From the NCBI RefSeq assembly GCF_000189635.1, contig NW_002476534.1, positions 62,001-126,000 of the forward strand: a DNA stretch of 64,000 nucleotides, written 5' to 3'. The position numbers were made by a program, and so were the translations under genes. The number at the start of each line of letters is the position of its first letter. The first letter of the stretch is position 1. This DNA is from Tetrahymena thermophila SB210 (Eukaryota > Ciliophora > Oligohymenophorea > Hymenostomatida > Tetrahymenidae). Under the pieces are notes generated by a model. It ran no database searches and was not told the origin of the DNA. It was given only the letters and a program-made list of their open reading frames with translations. Positions 51,912 through 64,000 of this stretch are shown here, one piece after another.

Positions 51912-54900
51912 TTATATAATTGTTTGTTTGTTTTTTTATCTATTAATTATGTAAATTTAATACTTTTCCAAAAAAAGTTAAGTTTTAATATCTATTTTTT
52001 GGTTTATTAGTAAATCTTAATTTATAAATTATTATTAAAAAATCAATAATTAATTTTTGATTTAGAGTTTTTTCAATGCTTGATTGCTTGTTTGTGAAGC
52101 ATACCATGTAAATAGTCTATATTATTTATTACTGTACTATTTTGACATTTCTTTGTTAATTAAAAGTTTGGACTATCATATTAATAAAAATTGCTAGTTC
52201 TAAATGCGTAATTTCTTCATTCTTAGTATCTATTATAAGATAAGTTAATTAATTTATTAATTATCTTACAATTTTTTTCAATTAAAACGAAGTAAAGTAG
52301 ATTTGCAAAATTAATACTTGTTTTTGAAATAAAATAGTTAAAATATATTAATAATCTTTTTTTATTAAATAGAGATAAATACTTATTATGAATAATAATT
52401 CTAATTTTTATAATTAAAAATGAAGGTTTATGAATTAATTTATTAAAAATTAATTGCAATAATTTCAGAGGTATTTTATTCAAATAAAAGTCTCTTTTTG
52501 AAAATAAAAAAATATTTTCCTATTTTAATAGACAAAATATCCTACGAAATACCATTTTTTGTGGATTATTTATAAATGTTTTTGTTTTTTTTATGATTAA
52601 ATAACAAAAAATTAAAATTAAAATAAAAATAATTAATAAAAAGTATATTGAGTTTGAAGTTATAAAATAAATATGTTCTCTCACAAAAAGAGGAAAGAAT
52701 TCATTTTTCTATTTAACTTATGATAAAAATAAATACAAATATATTTGAAAATGTATTAAGTTTAAAATATTTAACTAATATTTTTAATTTAAAATCAAAC
52801 AAAAGATAGATTTTTATAAATTTTAAATATTTATCATTAAAGGTTATTGAATTCTTTAAATTGATTAATCGTAGAAAGAAAGAACTGTAATGTTACATCT
52901 TTTGTTAAACAAAAGAGCTAAATTTAAAAATGATTACTATTATTTAATTCCAGTTAATAGAAATCTTTTCATTACTGTACTACTTAATATATTTCTCATT
53001 CTATAGATCTAACTATGTTATTTAAAACCTAAATATAGAAAAATAACACTAAAAAAATCTAAAAAAATCTATAAAAATTTGAAATATTTAAATTTTTGAT
53101 GAGAAGTTGATACAATCAGAGGTTTAAATAATAATTAAAGTCATTTGGTATAGAGATTGTTGGTTGGTAGGTATAATAGTATCCTCAGTTTTTAACTTTA
53201 GATTTACACTATCAAAAAGAAAGAGAGTCAGAATTATATTTTCATCAAGCTTAAAATAAAAAAACCCTTTAATTTGATTTTTAGCGCTGTAATTATTAAA
53301 AATTATGTTGTCCTAGATAAATTTATATTCAGCTAGTATACTATATTCATGGAGATTATTTGAATGGATAGAAAATATCTAATTTTTATTTTATAATTAA
53401 CCTTATAGAAATCTTAAATATCTTTATTATTAACAGTTCAAAAATAACATTTATTTTAATTAAATTTTAAAACATAAAAAAATTTTTTGAATATTTTTCT
53501 AAGTAAAATATGTAAACACTAAAAAATGAAAAATATTTATATTAAATTGGAAAGAAAAGCAGACAAATAAATTTTAAGTATTTAATTTAAGTAAACTTAA
53601 TATTATAAAGTTAAAGTAATACATTTTTTATCATATTATTTGTATTTAATTTTATAAAGTAAAAGAAATACATTTTTATTTTTATTAATTGTCTTTAACT
53701 TTAATCAAATAACCAAAAAATAATTAATCTTTACTCAAAAAATCATTGCAATTCAATAATAATTGATATTAAAATTATTTAATAAAAGAAATTTTTACAA
53801 GCAATAAACCTTTCCATAACTATAATACATTAATTGAACTTATTTATTTTTTTAAGGGAATTTATAAACTGTTAGAAATATAAAAAATAAATAGTAGCTT
53901 TAATGCAAAAATAAAAAATTTGTTTGGGAATTAAATATAATTTTGAGAGCTCTTCAATAAAATATATTTGAATTAAAATTATTTTTATTTTTGAAACTTT
54001 TATAAATAAACAAAAAATTTGGTTACTTCTTGAAATAATCAAAATTAATTAAAATTTACTTATTAAGTTTTTTTCTTTAATAAATTTATTAATGATCAAT
54101 ATAATTTTGAATTCATCCAGATAAATTCTATACAACTTTATTAATTAACACTAATGGCAAAAAACATGATGATGTAAGTTATATCATCTCTATAAATATT
54201 AATGATTATTCACATAGATAATCAAGTATTTTTTAATAATTTCAATTTAATATTTTTTTAACTAAAAAATTAAATACTTGTTAGTAATATGAGTAATTTC
54301 AATAATATACATAGTTGAATTACCTATCATATCTAAATTTTATTTTATATTAAAATGTCATCAAAATCTAATAATTTGATTTTAATTGTAAACTAAAAAT
54401 GTAAATGACTTTATTTTTTAAAGGATTAACATTGATACATTATTATTATATTTTAAAATAAATAAAGTAAATGAAAATATTTTTTTGAAAGAGAGTTGAA
54501 TAAAAAAAAATGAAATTTAATTTTATAACTCTGGAAGAATTCCTTAAAATTAAGAGTTTTTTTTGCTTAAAGATTTAGTAAAATATAAATTGTTCATAAA
54601 TAACTCTTTTATAATAAATAAAGAGTTAAATTATTTTGAATTTAATTACTTTCTATTAAAAATAAAAATAAAAATAAAAATAAAAATAAAAACAAAAATT
54701 ATAAATTTAATTTTAATTTAAATTGATTTTTGTTTTTATTAAAATATTTTTAACAAACATGAATAAAAATATTAAATTAAAAATATGGTGATTTTAACAA
54801 CATAATTTTTGAACAACCCTATTTAAATTAAAGTTATTTATTTGGTTAGAAATTCCAAAAGATAGAATCTTTTTAATAACTTGGACTTTTAATGAAAGCT

Positions 54901-55077
54901 AAGAATTGGTTGAATAAAAGGAGATTGTTTAAACATCCAAATTCTGAATTTGCTTTTTCGTGAAGCTTTTTTATGTGGCTAGCAAATATTTTATATATGC
55001 ACTATTTTCGCGAGTCATTAATTTGCTTAAAAGAATATTAAATAAATTAAAGAAAACTTATTATTGTTATTATTATT
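51912..55077. other. long intergenic region between divergent genes
   Basis: About 3.2 kb of AT-rich DNA between the starts of the Arf-like gene (-) and the RanBPM-like gene (+). It contains an AAAAAT microsatellite (54657-54698) and a short direct repeat (about 53596-53627 and 53651-53680, ttataaagt.aaag.aatacattttt). No coding frame is visible. Confidence 0.55.
54657..54698. repeat. AAAAAT microsatellite
   Basis: About six units of aaaaat (aataaaaataaaaataaaaa), ending with one aaaaac unit, about 380 bp upstream of the RanBPM-like gene. It is a simple sequence repeat. Confidence 0.85.
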
Positions 55078-57777
55078 ATGAAGAATATTGATTACAATAT
55101 TAGTAGTAGCATTAGTCAAAATTTAAATCACTACCAACAAATTTTATTGAATCCTGAATATCTGCCTAATAAGTAAAATACAAAGATTCGGGTTCCTACT
55201 ATAAAAAGAAAATACTCGCCTAATTTAAAATTCTGTAATGACGGTGAGTCTGTTAAATATATTAGAAAACCGATTGACACATCTTTTGTTTATTCAGTAT
55301 TAGTTATTCATTACATTTTTGATTTGTTTGATAAAGGATGTTTGTTTGAAGAAATGAATGTTTTTAAGTTATTTAATGTTTTTTTGCTTGAAATAAGCAA
55401 TCCTTTCATAATAATTTTAATTCTATTAGAATTTTCAGACAGATTATGTAAGTTCAAGGGAGGATATTATCTTTTACTATGAAGTTGAAATGATAGAAAT
55501 GAGCGATTAAAGGTTAGAATAAAGTTTAATTTTATTCAAATCACTAATCTTATTTATTTATTAAATAATTAATACAGTGATATATGTGTTGGATTGGGTA
55601 TTAGCACGTTTCCTGTTCATAAATAGCCAGGATTTTCAAAGAAGTAAACATTTCATTGTATTTCCTTGCATGTCTGTCTATTGTAATAATCTTATTTTTT
55701 TTCTAAATTAACTAAGGGCAAAGTGTTCTTTTGGGTGTAAAAAGAATGGTGAAATAAGATGCTCAAAAATAAAAGTAAAGATTAAGAATTTTAATTTTCT
55801 GAGATGATTTGAGCAAATTAACCTTAATACATTAAAAATAAATAGTCTACACAAAAAGTTAAACCATGGGGTTAGGGCAACGTAATTGGGTGTGGGTATA
55901 ATTACATTACGAATGAGATATTTTTTACAAATGATGGTGAATATAAAGGTAACATTGATAGCTTTATAAAAGATTTTGTTTCTCAATTTATTTATTGGGA
56001 TTTTTAAGTTATTTAATAAAAAAATAATTTTATAAAAAAGCTGCTTTTACTATTGTGAGAAATTATTAATTTATTGGGATAATTAGTCTCAGCTATTTTA
56101 GGGATAAGGTTAGAATTAATTTTGGGCAGAGGCCATTTAAGTTTGATATTAGATCATTAATAGCTGATTATAAAGCTTAAATACAAAAGTAGATTAGCAC
56201 TTAAAAATGTGATTTATTTGAAGTGCATAAACTTGTTTAATAATATCTTTATTTAAATGGGTACTTCGATTCTCTTTAGTCTTTTGAGAATTTAAGTCTC
56301 TTGAGTCCAATAAACAACTTGATGGAATGTGAAGAAAACTCCAATTAAAATAACTTAGAAGCCTCATTTTTAGATAAATACTTGAACTAAGACAAATCTC
56401 CCATAAACTAATCTTAAAAATCAAATAAAGAGGATTAATTTTTAAATAAAGATTTTAAAATAGAAAATGATTTAAGGAGGGAAGAAAAAGAAATCTTGTA
56501 AATGCAGGAGGAAAATTAATTAGAAATTTAAAATATTTATGATGCTTATGATGATATTTTGGATTTTAGCAATAAATATCAAGAAAGTTTAGAAGAAGAT
56601 TTTGTTCAAGAAAAGATTTAAACAGAGCTTAATAATGGTGGAAGTGTAGAGTCTTCCAAAAATATTGACCACAAAAATATTGGTAAGTTGATATTACTTA
56701 CTTTTCATAAAATAAATTTTCAAAATTTTTCAAGTGATAAATAAATTAACATATTTTCTATGTAAAGGTTGATCTTCAAAATTTTTAATTAATATTAAAT
56801 TGGAAGTTTAATTTTCTATTTTTTATATTTTAAAGATCAAAAAGAGATAGAAATGAATCATCTTCTTGAAGAAAAAAATGATGAAATGAAAACCAATTAA
56901 AAATCAAAATAAATAAATAATATAACTCAAAACAAAAACTCTGATTATATTTAAAATGGTAAATATGCAATCTTTGATAACATAAGAAAAGGTGAGTTTT
57001 ATTATAATTTTAAACTATTCAAATTTTATAATTTAATGTTAAATTATTCAAGTCAATCTTATCTTATTAGGTGTTTTTGAATTTGTTTAGTAAAAAAATT
57101 TGTTTTCAATTAATTGATTTAGGTTAATTGATCCTATACCTTTTGATATAATAAAATAATTTAAAAAATTATAAATTTAATTATTTATTTTTAATTTACA
57201 ATTTTATATAGAAATATTAGGTTATTTACAGTAACTGAATTATGCTAAAATTATAGAAATTTTGTAAAAGAATTTCCCAAATATATTTTTAACAAATCCA
57301 TAACTGGAAGGAAAACTAGTTAGTCTATAATTCCTAAAAATGTACAAGGACGGAAAACAAGAAGAAAGCATGAAATATGCATAAATGCATTTTAGATAAA
57401 TGAGTGATATTAAATTTGAGTGTGTTGATAAGATTGGTCAAAAAAAGATATTTTCAAAATTAGTAAATATTTTTAATAAAAAATAATTAATTGTTTTTGT
57501 ATAAATCATAAATTAGGATATTTTAGGAGCCTTTTGCTACGAAAATATAGAAAACACTCATTTAAATTTATTGTTCTAAACTTAAACTTAATGTAATTTA
57601 TGGGATGAAATTAACACCTTTTTATTATGTAAATTTTAATAATTATTGAATTAAAGATTCATGCTTTTAAATCCTTAAATAAATAAATTAAGAACACTGT
57701 GGATATAGGGAAGAAAGTAGTCTTCAAATAATTTTGAAGTAAGTTAATTTAGTCCAGAATAAGATGAGAGAAGCTGA
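55078..57777 (+). CDS. RanBPM/Gid1-type protein (SPRY-LisH-CTLH-CRA), GID/CTLH ligase scaffold
   Basis: Nine exons (55078-55296, 55430-55512, 55578-55643, 55717-55774, 55846-55948, 56041-56682, 56836-56991, 57212-57462, 57517-57777) encode 612 residues. SPRY spans about 70-215: IIFYYEVEMIEM, ICVGLGISTFPVHKQPGFS, NVIGCGYNYITNEIFFTNDG and RINFGQRPFKFDI, the last being the phrase typical of RanBP9/10 and Vid30. A LisH follows at about 233-262 (HKLVQQYLYLNGYFDSLQSF), then a 170-residue acidic linker. CTLH is at 443-500 (KEILGYLQQLNYAKIIEILQ, QFLKMYKDGKQEESMKYAQ), then CRA. This is the substrate-receptor scaffold of the GID/CTLH E3 ubiquitin ligase in yeast and animals. The last intron (54 nt, TGA-free, in frame) was removed because the CRA core continues better without it. 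Identification is strong. Confidence 0.88.
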
Positions 57778-58849
57778 AATGTTTGAGAGTTAAATGTTTA
57801 AAATTTGAAATTTTACAACATCTAACAAAAACATCATTGAAACTGTAACACATTGTTTACAATTAAACAAAAAATCTGCATTTAGCAGTGCTTAACAATT
57901 TAGATTGTTCTATTTTTAGAATTTGAGATTAATTTGTATAAAGTTTTAAAAGCAATATTTTTTTGTCAACTAAATTCCTAAATTAATTAATAAATGAAAT
58001 AAAATAATTATATTGTTAGTAATCTATCTAACTAATTAAATTTACTAGTCAATTATATATATATATACCTTCTTATTTATTGTTTTAATTTCAAATATTA
58101 TTTATTTTTCTCTAAATTAATAAATTTCCAACTAAAAAAAAATAGCTGAATAAGGTTTCTAATAAACTTTACATGATATTGATAGAATCAAGTATTAAGT
58201 ATTCATTAATAAATAAATATATAATTTAAAAAGTTTTCAAATTTTGTCTACAAGTTTTAATTTTTATTTTTTTTAATTTTAAAATAAAATCAATGCAAAA
58301 TTTCCTTTTTTAAATTTCACAAAAATTAATAATATTTGAAAAATAAAAAATTAAATTTTGAAGAAAATATAATTACTTATATGAAATAAATTTGAAATAA
58401 TGTGAAATTACTGTTATTCTCCAAAAATTAAGATCACCCCTCTCCCAAACAATAATTATTATTTTGCTACCTTAAGCAAAAAATTTTATTACAAGCTTGA
58501 GTATACGACTGCAAAGTTTAGACAGATTATACAATACATAAGTTTAATAAATGGAATTAATTAAAATTTAATTTATTTACAATATTGAAAAATATAAAAT
58601 AGATAGATATATTTTATAGTTTGAGTTATCTTTCAGAAATGTGTAATATACCAAAATTAATATAAATAGAATAATAATATTAATTAAAAATTCTAATAAA
58701 TGTGTATTACATTCTTTATTATTATTTTACAGTTTGTTTTAAAAAGATTTTTATCTAAATTTATCATTAATCTTTTATTTTTTTTATTCATAAATCCTTT
58801 TTTGTCGTTTAAATTAATGTCATTTTATAGATATTTTTTACTAAGTAAC
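57778..58849. other. convergent intergenic region without genes
   Basis: About 1.1 kb of AT-rich DNA between the ends of the RanBPM-like gene (+) and the kinase gene (-). I see no frame worth calling. Confidence 0.55.
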
Positions 58850-61800
58850 TCAGTTGTATGTAAGAATTCTTTTAGAACTATTTATTTTTTATATTTTGTT
58901 TTCTTAGTCTTGGTCATACATTAATGCATTTTAATAGAATAAAACAGTTCCAGTTAATAAGTTGCTATTTTTACCTTTAGAAGAATTTTAATTGCTACCG
59001 TTTGCATTTATATTAGATAAATTTTGAACATTTTATTTAAAAGAAGGAACATTTTCTAAATCCGAGAATGATGCCTAAGATTGAGTGTTATTATTGGTAA
59101 TTTGGATCAATTTTTATTAAGTAAATTTGGAGTCGCTTTTACGATTAAAATTAGGAATGAGAGATTCTTTCTATTACTGTGAAAGCTATATATTTTTATT
59201 TGCATTTGGTGATTACAGAGGAGTTATTTTTTCAATAATGTATTATTTTTGTTTAGATAAAGTGTTGTTAAAATTATTGTTTATCTTAAGAGGGTTTTCT
59301 ATTTGTTATTAGCTTTGATTAAATTTATTTTATAAATTAGTTTAAGATTAATATGATTTACTAACACAGTATTAATTTTCATTAATAAAAACTTCTTTCA
59401 AGTTTTGTTTAGGGGTTTTGTATTAAACTTGAGTTTGATTATTACTTGAGTTTTGTTGATTTTTAAAATTAAAAGGAGTGTTCATTTGCTTTGGTGATAT
59501 GATTCCATTAGTCTGATTTAAGTAAGATGGAGAATCCAAACCATAATTGTTAGGATTACCTTAAGCTGGCTAGTCTACACAAGAAAAACTTTGAGGTTTA
59601 TCCTTATTGTGTGCTTTAAGGACTCTTTAGCTATTTATTTTTCTTAAATTACTATTTTATTACTCCTTGATAGAAGGTAGTTTTTTATTTAAAAGCTTTT
59701 TCTGGTAAGATTCTAGGACAATCTAGTATTTTAATGCGTCTTTGTTCTGGTTAATATCTTCTTAAATTTATCTATCTTACTCAATCGAATTTAAAGAACT
59801 CTTTCTTAAGAATAGCATTTAATTAAATTTTTAAGGTGTTTGACTTATAACAGTCTTTGAGGGTTCTTTTCTTTTGATAATTCCATTTTTAGTCATATTA
59901 ATTTAAAAATCCTAATTGCTTAAAGATATCTTTTGTGTTGATTTAATATTATTGCAGAAAGATTTTCTTTCATTTAATGCTGTTTTTTAGCTTTTAAGCA
60001 GCTGCATTTGAGCTAGTCTTTCTTTTTGTTCAATTATTTTTCTATATTAAAAATAATTAATTTTAAATAGAATAATATGTCTATTTCTTCTATTGATTTG
60101 AAAAAAATCAACTGTAACTATGACAATTTATTTACATTCAAATATTTAAATTTAATCAAATTTCTTATTTTTTAATTAAATTTTTTATGCTAAAAATATT
60201 TACATTTCTTCCACAGAATTTTTAAGCCATTAATGTTGAGCAATTTCATTCATTGTGATTCTACTATTTACATCAACTTAAAGCATTTTTGTTATCAAAT
60301 CCTGAACAGATTTTGTCATTCTCTGCTTTGCTTCTACAGGAATAGAATAATTGCCTTTTAAGATATTATTGAAAACCTCTTCTTTCGTGCTTTAAGGGAA
60401 AGGAGATTTTCCAACAATCACCCAAAATAGAATGCATCCCATAGCCCAAACATCTATAGAAGGATGAGCAGGTGCTTTTGAAGAGAGTACTTCTGGTGCA
60501 AAATATCTGGCTGAGCCAGCTTAAGTGTAATCAATATTAATCAAGCTTTATTGAGCAGATATACCAAAATCAACAACTTTGATCACATCATAATTTTTGC
60601 TAGTAAACATTATATTTTCTAATTTTAAATCTCTATGAATGATCTTCTCTCTATGGCAATATTAGATGGCATTAAATAATTAAAGAAATATTTTTCTAGC
60701 AACTTCTTCATCCACACACTATTTGTTTGTTTATTTATTTATAAATGCATTTGAGATATTTTTTATTTATATTAATCAAAAAAAATCTAAAAATAAACAA
60801 TGAAGAATTTATACTAAATATTTTTTTCATTCAAGCTTTGAAATATTTTGTATTATATTTAAAAGTAATTTATATAAAACACATATTCATCAAAGTTAAT
60901 TTTAAATTTTATGATGTATAAATGTGCAATATAGATTTATTTTAAATTAATTTGATAAAATATAAAATTCTTACCTAACCTGGCTATTTATCCAAATATT
61001 CTCTCAAATCACCTCCTTCTAAATATTCAAAAACAATTGCTAATTTCATTTCGCTTTTCAATGTGTAACAATTCAGCACTTTAATGATATTCTTGTGATT
61101 TAAATTTTTTAATAGACCTATCTCTTTGAACATCATTTCAATATCTTTAGCAGATCCTGTATAAAATTTGAATAATAGAATAATTAAATTTTAATCAAAT
61201 AATTATAAATTAATTAATTTTTTAAAAAGGGAAATAAATTAATTCATTTTTGAGTATTTTTAAATTCTTTTGCTTTTATTTCCTAAAAAATAATTCTTTG
61301 TCTTGTTAAAATTACTATTAAAGCAAATAAAAAATAGTAGCTGTTAAATTTTAAACTTAAAGTATTATTTTTTCAATAGTTTTATTATGTTTTTTAAATA
61401 AATACTCCAATTTTTAAAAATATCCTTTAAATTTTTAAGTTTTATAAATGTCAAAAAAGAATTTTTTTACTTATACTTGATCCATTTATCATTTTAATAG
61501 CAATCCTTTCTTTTGTAATCCTATGCCTTGCCTCATATACTGATCCATATCCACCTTTTCCTACTTTTTATAAGATCTTGTACATCGCAAAATTATTTGA
61601 ATCGTCGAAATCTTCTTTGTTTGGTGAAATATAAAGTATTTCATTCTGCTTAAGATACTTAAGATCTTCTTCAAAAAGTTCTACTCCTTCACTTCTGAAA
61701 ATCCTAATATTGCTCTCCTCATTATGAATGTACTTAATATTTAAAGCTTAGCAGCTTATTTTAACTAGCTCATTTAATCTAGGTATTCCAGCTATACTTT

Positions 61801-62116
61801 AACTGCTCACAATAGTAGGATTTCCATTCAACACGAACTTAATTTTTTTCTTTATATAGTAATATGAATAATTTTTATAATTGATTGGAAAAAATTTATT
61901 GCAATAAAACAAAAGATAGTCCATTTGCAAAAAATATCTCTTAATAATAATGAATTAGTTTATATTTATTAGGTAGAAGTATTTTTTTTGATATAAGGTG
62001 AGCTATTATAAGGTAAAAAACAAAAATTTTTATAATATGAAACATAAAAAAATTAAAATGAAATAAATTTTTACTCTTTTATCAAAAGCTATCTCATGAT
62101 GGTCACCAAAATCCAT
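58850..62116 (-). CDS. Ser/Thr protein kinase with N-terminal DCX/KHA-like module
   Basis: Minus strand, five exons (62116-62075, 61849-61477, 61156-60975, 60718-60204, 60041-58850) encode 767 residues. Residues about 15-105 resemble a beta-grasp module of DCX or KHA type ([11 protein letters not shown], then [20 protein letters not shown] and [12 protein letters not shown]). The kinase domain starts at [20 protein letters not shown] and has IAIKMI (catalytic Lys), [18 protein letters not shown] (DFG), [10 protein letters not shown] (APE region) and [20 protein letters not shown]. It is complete and looks active, of the CAMK/CAMKK/SNF1-like type. Activation-loop Thr and Ser are present. The last 400 residues are a Gln/Asn/Ser-rich tail with SP and TP sites. 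The DCX reading would suggest microtubule association, as in doublecortin-like kinases, but this module call is tentative. Confidence 0.87.
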
Positions 62117-63188
62117 TTTGTTTTACTGATTTTGTTTATTAATTAAATTGTTAATTAGATTCGTTAACTATTATCAGATATCTATTTGCTAATTTTTTGT
62201 TTTTGAAAGTATAAATTATGCAAACTAATTGTTTGTTATTCTTCAAATTAATAAATCTTCAAATCAATCAATTTCTGAAGTTGTAATAGCCGATTCAGAG
62301 TGTTTCTTTGATATTTTCATTTTATATTAATATGATATATATTCAAGTAATCTAAATTTTCTTACATTTTATCATCCTTAATAATCTTTCACTCCATCAT
62401 TTAATAATTATCTAATTATTCAAATAGTATTCTTGATTCTAAAAATAAATAAAAATTTAATATCAATTTTTAATTAAGCAAAGAAATATTAAAAGTTTCT
62501 ATATTAATATATTTTAAAATAACATAAATAATATTTAGCTAATAAAAAGTAATTTCTCATTTCAATTCTTATTTTTTCTTTTATTTATTTTGAGCTTTTG
62601 CAATTAAAAAAATATTTTATTTATTAATTATAATTTACACATAACTAACAAATGTTTTATTTATTTAATTATTATTTATTAGTCAAATAATATTCGAAAT
62701 CTATAAATTGCATATTAATTTGAATGCGAAATTGAAATTTTAAAAACTATCAACTTTAATTAATACTTTATTAAAATATTTACTTACTTTAATTTCGATT
62801 TATTTAATTAAAACCTAATAAAATTTTTGATATGTTGAATTAAAAATATCAAATAAAATAGAATTGAAATAATTATATTTAAATTAATTTGAAAAAATGA
62901 AAAATATGATAAACACATAATTATTTGATTGGTATATAGATTTTATAAATATATCAAAATAATTTAAGTAGATTTTGATTCATTTTGCTAATTGAAGAAA
63001 TAATATGAATTTTTTAATATCAACTATTTAGAATTTAAGAATTTACACTAATTTTACATAAATAAAGTTACTTGTCAATATTTTTTTACATTTAATATTT
63101 ACAAATAATTAATTACTCTTCATAACAAAATTCGCAAAATCAGATAAAATTTGCTGAATTTAATTTAAATTATTACTTAATAATTTAC
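62117..63188. other. intergenic region without genes
   Basis: About 1.1 kb of AT-rich DNA between two minus-strand genes, presumed to hold the kinase promoter next to 62116. No element can be named. Confidence 0.55.
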
Positions 63189-64000
63189 TCAATCAAAACT
63201 ATAAGGAAGTATTTATACGTTTTGTAAGACAATACCTTCTTAAACTGATCCATTGTCTTCAATTCTTGATGCAGTCATGCATTTCATCAAGTATCCATGG
63301 GAAACAATACCTACTTTATACTCAGAATCGTCTTAGCCGTTTTAAATTTGTTATTATTTTGCTGATTCTAAAAAATGTTTAATTATTTCTTAAGCCCTTT
63401 TAGATTTTTTATAAAGCATCTCCCATGATTCAATTAGGTAGTTTTTGGTTTACTTTATTTCATCAAGTATAATTTTGTGGTATGGTTATCTGTAGCCACA
63501 CTCTCCATTTCTCTCTAGTTTTTCTAATATATTTTTAACTATTTAATCGTTCTCCAACACTTTAATCTACCATGATTCCCCTAACTCGCTTACTCTTGAG
63601 TAATCAAGTGAAATTTGATATTTTTAAGCTAATGCTTCCATTTCTTTTCTGGTTTAAGAGAGGGTAAATGCAGAGAAACAGCCACTAGAGCAGAGACATT
63701 CTGCTAACTGAGGTAAGAGAACAAATTTAATATTTTATCTATCTGGATGAGTTGCAAATAAATATATACAAGTCTAAATAGTCCTACGCAAGGGAGATAT
63801 AAACACAGTGTAAAATTTAAATTTATTAATACTTTTTTATTATTAGATGCATTAAAAGATTCCTATTTCATGAAGACTTGAGTCTATATATTTTTCGCTA
63901 GTGAACATCTCTTCTAATCCCTCAGTTTTGCTATATTCCCAGCTTGGATTTTTATAAGTTATTTCCTTTTCTTAAAAATTCTACATACTGAATCCATGAC
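63189..64000 (-). CDS. histidine phosphatase (phosphoglycerate mutase-like) family protein, partial
   Basis: An intronless minus-strand frame enters at the right edge and gives 269 residues to TGA at 63191-63189; the N-terminus lies outside. The first two codons give HG, the end of the catalytic RHG motif (HGFSMQNFQE; consensus RHGxSxxN). Then come SSLHEIGIFQCIQ, FISPLRRTIQTC (consensus SPLxRTxQTA, phosphate-binding Arg), LPQLAECL (the acid-donor strand, Glu) and, far downstream, VGIVSHGYLMKC with the second catalytic His. Order and spacing match branch-1 histidine phosphatases. A 90-residue charged helical insertion lies between the third and fourth motifs. Members act on sugar phosphates, nucleotides or phosphoproteins; the substrate cannot be told. 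All core residues visible in the window are present, so an active enzyme is likely. Confidence 0.85.

Noticed and set aside
51730..51954. 74-codon frame on the + strand
   Set aside because: It is antisense to the N-terminal part of the Arf-like GTPase, whose P-loop and acylation motif are unmistakable.
55708..55986. 92-codon frame on the minus strand
   Set aside because: It is antisense to exons 4-5 of the RanBPM-like gene, which encode the SPRY core.
58700..58924. 74-codon hydrophobic frame on the + strand
   Set aside because: AT-rich chance frame, partly antisense to the end of the kinase gene.
1..64000. tRNA, rRNA or snRNA genes
   Set aside because: No cloverleaf-like GGTTCGA context or conserved rRNA core was noticed; a covariance search (tRNAscan-SE, Infernal) would be needed to exclude them.

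Overview
The window reads as nuclear DNA of an oligohymenophorean ciliate, most likely Tetrahymena or a close relative. The DNA is very AT-rich. Every convincing reading frame is full of in-frame TAA and TAG where Gln is expected, and ends only at TGA. Most genes carry short AT-rich GT...AG introns, longer than the roughly 25-nt introns of Paramecium. I decoded it by hand with TAA/TAG = Gln and TGA = stop, and placed introns so that frame and family homology stay continuous. Standard-code ORFs over 60 codons are almost all shadows. Species, and macronuclear versus germline origin, cannot be settled from the sequence alone.

Layout. A UBR4-type N-degron ligase fragment fills 1-8977 (+, entering from the left edge). 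A gene-empty stretch of about 6 kb follows. Then come an intronless WD40 protein related to Cdc20/Cdh1 (14920-17604, +), a RAP-domain protein probably acting in mitochondria (20872-24097, +), a low-complexity protein of unknown role (25176-29376, +) and a large cyclic-nucleotide-gated-type K+ channel (30962-37121, +). A tandem duplication of about 367 bp separates the channel from a small candidate ciliary microtubule inner protein (38667-38040, -). That gene is divergent from a DUF167/UPF0235 protein (39285-39744, +). Next are an importin-alpha (40164-42325, +), a tail-anchored longin protein (43928-45094, +), a small ankyrin-repeat protein (47805-46980, -) divergent from a coiled-coil protein (48151-50396, +), and an intronless, divergent Arf-like GTPase (51911-51327, -). 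The right end holds a RanBPM/Gid1-type SPRY-LisH-CTLH protein (55078-57777, +), a protein kinase with a beta-gr asp-like N-terminal module (62116-58850, -) and the C-terminal part of a histidine phosphatase running off the edge (-).

The genes do not form an operon. Three belong to ubiquitin-linked systems (UBR4-type, Cdc20-like, Gid1-type), but they are spread over more than 40 kb with unrelated genes between, so this looks like coincidence. I found no mobile element, CRISPR array, rRNA or tRNA gene. The most unusual items are: a K+ channel with almost no positive charge in S4, a degenerate nucleotide-binding cassette and an added CCHC knuckle; an acylated Arf-like GTPase with an altered switch II; a UBR4-type gene that ends before the catalytic module; and the intergenic tandem duplication.
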